47,465 nt of DNA, taken from NCBI RefSeq assembly GCF_000003605.2, contig NW_003114460.1, positions 273,782 through 321,246 on the forward strand. The letters run 5' to 3'. Under the pieces are notes generated by a model. The model did not search any database. It was not told the origin of the DNA and saw only the letters and a list, made by a program, of their open reading frames with translations. Within the stretch, counting starts at the first letter, position 1, and every line of letters begins with the position of its first letter. The stretch is from Saccoglossus kowalevskii. Taxonomy: Eukaryota > Hemichordata > Enteropneusta > Harrimaniidae. Positions 12,902 to 22,820 of the stretch are shown piece by piece. The translations under genes and the position numbers were made by a program.

Positions 12902-15119
12902 GCTGACTTGCTGTTAATTTTGTAGATAATATTGTATTGTGAATTGATTGGCATCGCATTCTCTTTCAGCGTTGTATAAACATTTTCTACGATCAAACGT
13001 AAACATCCTTTAATTTAACTTGAAAAAAGTCTTGTTATCAAATGGATATTGTAATGACATATTTCATTAAGTAAAATGCTTTCCTTGATGAAGGCTTCAC
13101 CGCGTGTTTATCGACGCAGTCTCCCATGTCATTCGCGAATGCTCATTTTGCCGTGTTATAAAGGCTTTCCATGTCATTATCACTAATGACGATATTTTAG
13201 TATTACATATGGCACATTGTCGGGGTGGATTTTAGACAATGAGTACAGTGACGGCTTTGGTGCATTTGGGTGGCTTCTCCTATAACGTCCAAAATACTTT
13301 TCCAATCAACCTGAATAAAAAAATAAAATAAGTTTGAAGCTTCCCTGTTTTTTCAATATTAGCTGTCTCCCAATATTTTACGATAACACAGCGGAGCTAT
13401 GCTTGTTGCGGATTTTCGATTTCGTAGTCAAATTTGAACGGGTATACATCTGTTGTTGGGTAGTTCTCTCCCAGAATTGCGTAACTGTTTGTAGCGAATA
13501 CTTGACCAAAGCTTGTACATTATGGATTGCCTCCTAAAATAATTCCTGTTCTTTGTGACTAGTTTTCCAATTGTTAATCATTTTGTTTTATTTCACCACT
13601 ATGTTTACCGTTAATTTTCTTGTAAGACCTGCCAATATTGATCGCCATGTCGTGTTTGGCTCCCGTCACGGCGTGGACGTAGAAACAGAAACAGGAGTGA
13701 CTGCCATCTGGATTGTTATTAGTATGTTCATTTCATGAAAATCATCCGCATTTAAAATAAAGAATATTGTTAAATTGCATATATGGTACGGATTCGGAAT
13801 CGAGACTTGGCGATGGTGTCTGAATTTGACTTTGGTACTCAGAGGACCAAATTTAGACTTAAAATGTGCAACGTTTACCAAATCAACTTCGAGGGGAACT
13901 GCACCGGCAGTGAAACACTCTTTGAATGTTCAAACCATACAAATTCTGATATTTTGTAGATATTTTTTTTTTTCAAAAGATAACGGAAAGTGGCTTTAAT
14001 TATCCCTTTATACAGGTTTCCGGTGCAATTAAACCCACGTTTCTGTATTTGTATAAAAAAAAATACCCAGTATTGTAAATATATCACTCTATTAAAACTG
14101 TTCTAAAGTTTGACAAAATGTAGCAACGTACACGCACGACTGTGAACTTAATTTCCCACCCCTAATCAATATTCATGTACACCGTGTAAGATTATCAGAT
14201 TTTTCAGATCAGGTTTTTCCCGTTTTTATCCGAAGATATTCGCGACGTCACAAACGAAACGGGGAAATGGCACATGAATCAAATTAACATGGGGGGGGGG
14301 GTTGTGATGATTATGTTACTGTTTAATCTAATAGCCCTCTTATTGAACGCCTGGAGTTTGTTTTACGCACCACCATTACTGTGCATACACTAGGGAGTTG
14401 TTGCATGTACTAGGGCAGAGGATATGTGATTGCACGGATGTGGTCGGCAATATGCCACTCCATCACGCCCAAGGAAAACATGGTGGTACTTATTGCAAGA
14501 CCTTCATTCAAGTTGTGTACTTGGTGCGTGCAGTTGGGCCTTCGCATAGAACACGTACTAGAACACAGTCATGGTAAGAGTGATCAATTACAACTTATCG
14601 ATTAAGTGTCTGGAAAAGCCAATAACGTAAATCAGATTCAACAGTGTTGGCTCCATACAACTACTTTCAGTTAGTATTCCTCTCCACGGGGCCTCTCTTA
14701 AAATAACATTAGAGATTATTAGATTAACTTTAACGGGTGTCAAACATTTATCACTTGAACTTGAAACTTGAAGTTGTTGGCTCGTGTGTCGCTCCCTCCG
14801 ACCATTTCTAGTATCATCCCGGGAGACTGATCAGTCGAAGAAAAATTGTTTGGCACATCATAAATGCAAGATACATGCTTAGTAGTACAAGTTCTGTAAT
14901 GTCCGGTTGTGAACGTGATCAAAAGTTGTAGTTATTGACTCTTTATAATAAAAAGCAAACAAACAAAAACTTGTACTTTACATAGTAGTGCTTTCATTTT
15001 TGTCAGGAAGATATATTTTACACGCCCATGTCTGGAAACGCGACAGAATTATTCGGATAGACTGGTACACATTTGTGCGAGTTATCCGCGCATTTGTAAT
15101 CGTTGGCGATGTTCTCTTT

Positions 15120-15166
15120 GTCTGACCATGGAACTATAAACCCTTTTTATAGTTCCATGGTCTGAC
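15120..15166. repeat. Near-perfect hairpin
   Basis: GACCATGGAACTATAAA (15124-15140) and its exact reverse complement (15146-15162) are separated by CCCTT. After one mismatch the pairing continues for three more bases on each side, giving 20 of 21 pairs. Confidence 0.75.
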
Positions 15167-16931
15167 TGACTGCAGTTTTTTTCGTAATTTTTAATCAATA
15201 TAAGGGTAAGGCAAAATTATGGTAATATATGCTATGCATGTTTGTATATGCTAATATCATGCACACATTTATATTGTCTAGGTGGGTTTTTTTTTTCAGT
15301 TTAAAAAAAAAACGCAGGTCCTGTTATTTTCAGGTTAGGCATCATTTTTGTTTCAGAGGAATGGCAACGTATCTAATCAAATCTGACTTAGAATCCCAGA
15401 CTTAGTTTTGTTAACATCTATTTTTACCTTCATGACGTATAACCCACTGTCTCCTTCCCAGAGATCCTTGCGGCCAGAATACCGAAAGTATCTCTTTTCC
15501 ACCACACACCGCCATTTTGTGGTGAAACTTCACAAGAATCTTACTACGCCAATTATTTGCGTATTAATTTTTGCTTATACTCGTAAAAATAGAACTCTGC
15601 GTGGTAGATTGGTATAACCTCAGACCAGTAATACAAGTCTGAGGTATAACCCACTGAAAGTCGAATGTAGCGCATTTACCCGTTTGTTTGTTTGTTTGTA
15701 TACTCGTTCAAGTTGTTCAACTCGTTGACTGACATACATAACATATTACACAGCCTCGTTCAAGTACTTGATGTTCAAAACTCTTCTGCATACGAGTAGT
15801 TTAGTCAGAATTCCCAGACTGTCTCGAAATCACCCGACCGTCTCTGATTCACTCGTACAATTAGCAATGACGTTGAATGTCATCTGACACTCAGTATCAT
15901 CTGTCATATTTGTCCTCTTCACGTTTGTCACAGTCGCTGCCCACATGATTTAAAGAGTGGAAACGGAGTGAGATAAGTCACGTGAAAGAAAGAAAGATGC
16001 AGAAACATCACTCTTAGCACATTATTTCCATCAACTCATTTTAGCTACTTTTCAAATTTACCCATACAATAAATACACGGTTTATCTTCGAGTCCGCCTC
16101 GTGGTGATAACATGTTCTGGTTCTTTGGCTTGTATGATCTGCCATCGCGAGTGTCCAATACGTACGCGAAAATTGATTGCTATTAGTACAGACATGCACG
16201 TTTTAATAAACCCAAATTACTTTACTGGTACCAATTGAATATGTATCTGACCAACTTCTATACACAATTCAATGCGTTCAAACAAAAATTAATTTCTATA
16301 CATACGTATCACCCACGTGTTGGCTCATTTGGTGCACCAATATTGTGTCAAAGCGAACTCGATGTACTCGTATGTCCCTGCCGCCCGTAATAAGAACACG
16401 TAAGTAATGCACCTCTGATTATATTCAGTTGAGTAATGTGCCTGTATTGTAATACATTGATTTAAAAAATGTGAACATATGTCCTAAACAAATCAATTTT
16501 ACGGAATCTGCTTTTGTGTATGGGGATTGTAACACAGTTCGAGTAAAGGCGCTTCACCCTGTGTCTTTTGGTGAACAACGAAGGTCTGCAATCTCTCCAG
16601 GAAATTACTGGCTCGCATGACTCTCCTTTTTTTTTTCAAATTGCAAAGAATGTGTCAAAGGTTATCAAAGTTTTGGCGAGATCCCGTTCAAAGGTCACCA
16701 TCTTTGGTGTTGATACTATTACGCTGGTGGCGGTGTCGCAGTAGAAATAAGTAAAATGTAAACATCTTGCAATTATTAAAAAAAGCAGCGCATAGATTCA
16801 ACCCAAGATAGCGTGTTTAATTGGTTATTACTTGAGATCGCAAAATAAAGTGTATCTCTCAGTGGAAGCAACCTCAATGATAGACCCTTTGCAGCTAGCT
16901 GTAAATCTACTATCACGAGGTGCAGCACTAA

Positions 16932-17002
16932 TGACGTCACATGCAAAACTCGAGATGGCGGAACGGACATCCTCCGCGATGATTTTTTTTTTGTTCGTGA
17001 AG
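16932..17002 (+). other. Candidate promoter-proximal first exon with CRE
   Basis: A full CRE palindrome TGACGTCA (16932-16939) is followed by GAGATGGCGGAACGG, with an ATG at 16955. A 16-codon frame (MAERTSSAMIFFLFVK) then runs into a strong donor, AAG/GTAAGTG at 17002/17003. This could be a first exon of an unrecognised + strand gene, or an upstream exon of BMP gene B. No partner exon with matching phase was found. Confidence 0.2.
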
Positions 17003-17928
17003 GTAAGTGTTGTTTTTTCCAAAAAGAGACAGGACACTGTTCCATTCCGCCCGGTGATATCATGTGTGTGGGCACATGTCGTGTGTTGCTGTTGTCCCGT
17101 AAAATTTTCGAGCTTTGGTGTCAGGAGGTGAAATTGACTGGTGCACAAAACGTTCCGGTATCTACTGAGGCTAGTCGGGTTAACCGTCTGGTAATCAAAA
17201 ACACGTGGAGTAAAGTATCATTTCGCTTTTATCCTAACAATAATCTAAAATTGCTGGTCAGCTTTCCGTTTTGTTTTATTCGGATGGTGGTCAATTGTCC
17301 GACAGCCGATAAGAATTTCAGCCGGTTACATCGTTTAATTACATGTTGACACAGGAGGGCGCACTCCAATATTAGACACAGTAAATAGAGTATACACGTA
17401 TTTTATTTAAGACTTGTATATATAAATAACGATAAAAAAAATGCTAGCCTGCGTTAATGCGCCTGCTATACCAAAATAAACTGATATTATGAATATGTCC
17501 TATTGGCAACTTAAAGTGATTTCAACGTCCTTAAAATTGGCGATTGTTGAAACGGTTACTCTCAAAGCCTTAGCGATATACGTCTAACCATCTCGTCCAA
17601 TCGGTGAGCTCCGGAACACTTGACAGGAGGTCATAGAGCAGTGCCATTTATAAGTATTAATGTAACCAGCTAGCGTAGACCAGAAAGAGGAAGGAAGCCG
17701 GTGATTCCAAAACACAAACTTACGCTGAATTTGAAATTGTACATCACTGCCCGTGGCATTTAATATAGAGAGCTGTATGTCTTGCCAGCAACCGAGTTCA
17801 GATCTAATATGCTGTAAATTCGTGATGTGACGTTATACTTTTTCAAACATCTCGTGATCCTGCATGGCAATGGATATGTACTATATAACTTGAGCACATT
17901 TCACGTTTCTTGGAATATTACTGCGCAG

Positions 17929-18050
17929 ACACTAAAATTCGCCAGGAAATATACTTACAGAAAATTGACAATCTAGTGAGGTTTCTCGATGTTCGAGCAA
18001 TACCGTATTCCATGTGTAGGTTCAACCCGGCCCATTATCCCAGCAATGAG
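17929..18050 (+). other. Orphan exon-like segment
   Basis: The acceptor-like TTACTGCGCAG ends at 17928 and a strong donor GTGAGT starts at 18051. Only one frame is open across the 122 bases; it encodes about 40 residues including KIRQEIYLQKIDNLVRFLDV and CRFNPAHYPSNE. The product is not recognised. Open frames of this length arise by chance, so the two splice-like ends are the main support. Confidence 0.25.
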
Positions 18051-20752
18051 GTGAGTAAAACAACAACATTACGCAAAACAACAGTAGCTTGCTACTATTT
18101 ATCAAATATTTATATCTTTAAATACTCAATATCATAACAGCTATAAAGAAACATTCAGTGCGACAGCCATGGCCAGCCAGTCAGGCTATTTCCAACTTCG
18201 GGAATCCTCGGGCCAACCTCTGTCTATCAACGCTAGTTTTCCATTCTCGTTGGCGGCAACTGTCTGGTACTGATTTGATCGGAACCCGGTCACATAATGC
18301 ATTTGACATTATATACTGAAATAGAGTGTCTCAATAGGAGGGCATCTGAGAATAACCTTGAGGAAAATGGATTTCCTTTGCTATTAACGTACCATATAGG
18401 TCATGAACGCCTCTACGTTGTTCAGTTCGATAGTTGCTCTGTTTTTTAATGTAAATAAACAGCGTTCTTTAGATATATGTGACGGCTATCCGGGCACTAA
18501 CATAAGTTTACATAATTTCTTCGAGGGCAAAAAAAAAAAAAAAAAACTCGGCATCACCAGATGTTGGGTTAGTAGAGTTTTCCTGTCACATATGATGAGA
18601 TATATACAACGCATTTTAATGTTTTCTCTTTAAAAAGCCTTGAAACGTAGACATACTCACCAGGATAGGGACTACGAACGCGCAATCCCCTACTTACTAC
18701 GTTGGAAACATTCGAAAGATATTCCCTTCTATAAAACTGGTGATATTTCCTATCGACATTATGTTATTGTACTTGTAGTACGACTATTTTTTTTTTCCCA
18801 TGCAGTGGTTTTAGGTGTGGGTTGATTTATCTAGAACTTTGACTCTTGTGCCGTAATTCTTCGTTGGAAACAGAACCTTGTCAGGCCATAGCAATGTTTT
18901 AATTTGTAATTTTACTCTTACAAGAAACTCGAGAGCTAGTGTTTTTCTTTTATCCCAAGCATTTCACTTTTGTGTACTTAGAAGCCATGCAACCTGCTTT
19001 CAGTCGTCTAATCCTTTGTCTGGTGTTGATGTACTGCGAAAAGTATAGCTGCTCGAAACGGCTTCCACTTTAGACCTTAGAAAAACAACATTGGTATTCA
19101 TTCAGTAATTTTAAATCGCGCAAATGATAACGAAAAACGTGTGCGATAGTTGATTTAATACTCTTTAATAAATTGTAGCGACTTCAAATTTATTTTAAAT
19201 TACAAGAGTGTCATGCATTTAATGTGAGTGGCTCAGATTTTGAGTCGGTGATAATAATGCCCACCCGGCTGCTAATTGCCTTACGTTATAACAGTTAGAG
19301 CATTGAGCACGGTAAACACTACGTTCTCTCCAGTGTTGCTGCGTTCTCCAGTATACGACGTTACAAGCTACAACGACGTTATGTTACGCATTCTCGTTGA
19401 CCACACAATATACGCACATAGCAGGCAGGAATGCTCCATACTAACGAACATAAAAAGAAACGTGAACGGAAGCGTTACTCCCACTTATAAATTGTAATGT
19501 CAGCTGACGAGCTCGCATTTTATTTTGACTGAAATTTACGGCTGCCAAATCCGAATGTTTAGAACTTAACCTTTCCCATTTACAATTTATACATTAAAGG
19601 CGACCTGCGATAATGTGATATCATTTGACAGCGCATGGTAAGTCCTCGCAATGCATTATAACTATACTGTTAATGTCAGACAGATGACATAAGTATTTAC
19701 TAGGGTGTACTGCTATTACTAGCCGAGATCCCACATGCACCGTTGTTAGCCCGGTCATAAATCAGACCATTGCGCTTCGCAAGGGAAGTCTGGGCAACCC
19801 GTCGACTTAAGCAGACACACAGTTTGTACGATAGGAAACGTTGGGTCTGGTTACTTTTCAGTCCATTTCCATCCCACAAATACTGGTTTCTAGTTACATG
19901 CCAACCCACATGGTTTCATATCACTTTTTTTTCAAAGCAGGGATACCTCTTTTCTAAAACAAATATTGTAAGAAAGTATTTCCTCTGGCTTTCGTTTTTT
20001 ATAGGTCATCGGATGTAAATGTGTGCATCATGGCAATCGATACGTCTGAGTGCTGTTATTTGTCGTATACGATTCAAGACGATCGTAACCGAGGTTGCTG
20101 TAACAAATGATGTTTGTTAATGTAATTACGGCGGAGATTTAGTGCAAATTAAGTAATCCAATTAACATACTTGACTAAATGAGAATCATGTTATTCTCTG
20201 CTATCATTTCATCTTTGCAGCATTCTCCATTCGTCACAGTAAGTGGCCACGTCCTTTGTGCACATCTCGTATTCGTAACGAATTCGGAGGTAAAAATTTT
20301 GCAGGCTGTTGTAAACACGAACTTGCCCATTGTTAACGTGGAGAAATGTGTTTGCCCGAAAAACTCGTAAAATTTGGTCGGACAAAAGTTTTTTTGAAAA
20401 TCGAACAAAAGGGGTCAACATCCAAGTTGAAGTAGGACGGTTTATATTGGTAGGGCAAAGTTATATGATATGTTTCTTCAAATTGTCGATTGGAAACACT
20501 CAAAAGTAGTATCACCGTGAAGAAGTTAAAACTATGGTTTCACCTTCAGCCACGGCGACACTATTCGACAAGGTGTGTGGAGACTGTTACATGCTGTACG
20601 AACACACTGGGGGAAACACCTTCACACAATACACAGCCACATCTCGTTACGCTGCGCGCTACTATATTACAATATCTGGTCGTGAAAATAGAGTGAAAAG
20701 ATCGTTGTGACGATGAGGGCCACTTACTGTGTACTACGAGTGGGCTAATGCC

Positions 20753-20922
20753 GTAAGTAAATCATGGGAATTGTTGTCAATGTATGTACAATTCATTTAA
20801 AAAGTGTAACAACAACACCGATTATCGGATATCAACGAAACAAGCCGACCCACTATCCCCATGGTCAAGCCAAGTGGTGCTCGTTTACTGACAATGAATT
20901 CAACACTGTGCTTCTATTGCAG
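20753..20922 (+). other. Candidate 5'-UTR intron of BMP gene B
   Basis: A donor-like GTAAGTAA at 20753 and a pyrimidine-rich acceptor CTTCTATTGCAG ending at 20922 would define a 170-base intron. It would end 7 bases before the chosen ATG at 20930. The acceptor is convincing; the donor could instead lie further upstream. Confidence 0.4.
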
Positions 20923-20929
20923 AGACACC

Positions 20930-22367
20930 ATGGTTCACGGTAAGCCAGCGTTCCTGTTCCTAGTACTCGTCTGTATATTGGTAAAAAGCACTGCCACACA
21001 AGTAATCGAAGACGACGAAAACAATGAGTTGACGCAACCAGTCTTGAATGGCGATAAGAAAGAGGAGGTCTTGCATGCCTTCGAGTCCAGTCTGTTGAGT
21101 ATGTTTGGTTTGAAAAGCCGGCCGCGTCCTCGAAAGAATCCTGTGATACCCAAATATATGATGGAGCTATACATGAACCAAATCAAGAATCCTGATGATA
21201 TGAACGTTAACTTTAACGTAAGGGACAAGTCGATTAGCACAGCAAATACAGCACGTAGTTTTTTCCACAGAGGTAAGTGTGAAGTTGCTACCTTTTTCAG
21301 GGGTGTGAAAACGAAAAGAAATTCTATTCGATTGTTACAAGACAATCTCTTCCCCCCTTGACAACTAGTAGAATCGTCATTATCGCCTTCTCACCTTCAC
21401 GACGTGGCAGTACCTTTATGGAAGACAATTGAACCAATTTAATGTATGCATTGTTATACAGAGGCAATTCTCTCATTATTTTTTTCTTATTTCAGAAATT
21501 GGAGAAGAATCTGAAGAGAGAAGAGATGGTCAATCCAAACGATACTTTTTTGATTTGGAGACGATACCAGACAATGAACTGGTGACAGGCGCTGAAATTC
21601 GCATATTTTGCCATGGAATTAATGCGAGTACGCCGCGAATTGATAGCAGTATAGATTATAGTAAAAGACAACATTCGGAATTTCTGCATCGAATAAACAT
21701 CAACGAAATATTACAACCGGCTACCGACTACCACGATGCGTTCAAAAGACTAATAGACAGTAGCGTTGTGGACATACGGAATAGTTCTTGGGAGTCGTTT
21801 GATATACGGCCGGCAGTGGCTCGATGGATTGCCCACCCAGAGGAAAACTACGGACTCGAAGTGGAATTAACGCATACTAAAAATGGGCAGGCTTCACCTC
21901 ACCAAAAACATGTCCGGCTGAGGCGGTCGGATACCAGTAATGCTGAAGAATGGCAGAGCGAGCGCCCGTTACTGGTAACGTTTACTGATGATGGTAAAAG
22001 GCCGCAACGATCGAAGAGGCAATCTGATAAACGGGCGAGAAGACGCCTTAAATTGAATTGCAAACGACACGAACTGTATGTTGATTTCAATGATGTTGGA
22101 TGGAATGACTGGATAGTGGCTCCACCGGGATATCATGCTTTTTACTGTCACGGAGAATGTCCATTCCCCATTGCTGAACACCTGAACTCGACCAATCATG
22201 CGATAGTACAGACATTAGTGAACTCGGTGAGTCCCGATTCAGTGCCAAAAGCTTGCTGCGTTCCAACGGATCTTAGTCCTATAAGCATGCTTTATTTAGA
22301 TGAATTTGATAAAGTAGTTTTGAAAAACTATCAAGACATGGTGGTAGAGGGTTGTGGTTGTCGCTGA
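20930..22367 (+). CDS. BMP2/4: BMP2/4 (Dpp-class) ligand precursor (paralogue B)
   Basis: Secreted BMP ligand. Coding exons are 20930-21272 and 21496-22367 (donor GTAAGT, acceptor TTATTTCAG), giving 404 aa. The start at 20930 has a strong context (ACACCATGG), is followed by a signal peptide ([18 protein letters not shown]), and lies 8 bases after a good splice acceptor, as in genes of this family whose first exon is untranslated. Upstream in-frame ATGs at 20861 and 20894 would then be intronic. The prodomain has the motif [16 protein letters not shown]. Two furin-type sites are visible, RLRR at 255-258 and RSKR at 286-289. The mature N-terminus is strongly basic (KRARRRLK), a usual heparan-sulphate-binding feature. 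Knot cysteines lie at 303, 332, 336, 368, 369, 401 and 403, with GWNDWI, the NST glycosylation site and the classic GCGCR end. The intron interrupts the same place in the same phase as in paralogue A. Confidence 0.96.
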
Positions 22368-22814
22368 GAACACAGAGTGCATCATGAATTGGACACAGGC
22401 CGCGTTGCTTATGTGGAATTTGATGACCGCAGTCTCTCGTCCGCCTCCGAACAATTACAGATATGTGTATACGGCGTCAAGCGATGAATGCAGAGTGTAG
22501 TCAAAGGAAGACGGGGAGTCGGAGCTATTCTTGTGCCTAAACCACAAAGATGCCTTAATTTTTAAGCACCTATATTGGTCGGACCATTCAAGTGCCTTCA
22601 CATCATGCGATACAGAACTTATTCTAATAAGACGTTTCTAGATGTATATGTTTTCAATCCCTGTATTATGGTTCGAATCAGCTTATTTTCCGATTTAAAG
22701 CCATGTGTATTTATTACTGGACATTACGTATTGTTACTGTCAAATTTCAAAATCGAATATCTTTTAGTGACCACATTTACCCGTGATTGGGACGAAATTG
22801 ACAAAGTCTTTTGT

Positions 22815-22820
22815 ATTAAA
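22815..22820 (+). other. Possible poly(A) signal of BMP gene B
   Basis: ATTAAA, the common variant signal, lies about 450 bases past the stop. A second ATTAAA at 23246-23251 is an alternative. I saw no AATAAA in the first kilobase after the stop. Confidence 0.3.

Larger units (their letters stand above)
12902..20752. other. Spacer between the two BMP genes
   Basis: About 8 kb with no gene I can support. It includes a G homopolymer near 14291-14300, a near-perfect hairpin at 15120-15166, a (GAAA)n run near 15985 and the two exon-like segments listed separately. Because it lies between duplicated developmental genes it is the natural place for shared enhancers, but none can be shown from the sequence alone. 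Confidence 0.4.

Noticed and set aside
13897-14030. Short inverted pair GCACCGG / CCGGTGC about 120 bases apart
   Set aside because: Only about 11 bases pair, with one mismatch and no flanking symmetry. This is expected by chance in a window of this size.
16776-17148. Overlapping ORFs of 99-106 codons on both strands
   Set aside because: They are mutually antisense with low-complexity runs of F, K and C. Only the CRE/ATG/donor arrangement is kept.
20935-21345. 136-codon ORF on the - strand
   Set aside because: It lies antisense to the first coding exon of BMP gene B. Its product shows no family features, while the + strand frame has a clear prodomain and splice sites.
22670-22682. GGTTCGAATC, a tRNA T-loop-like motif
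   Set aside because: No acceptor stem, D-loop or anticodon stem can be folded around it.
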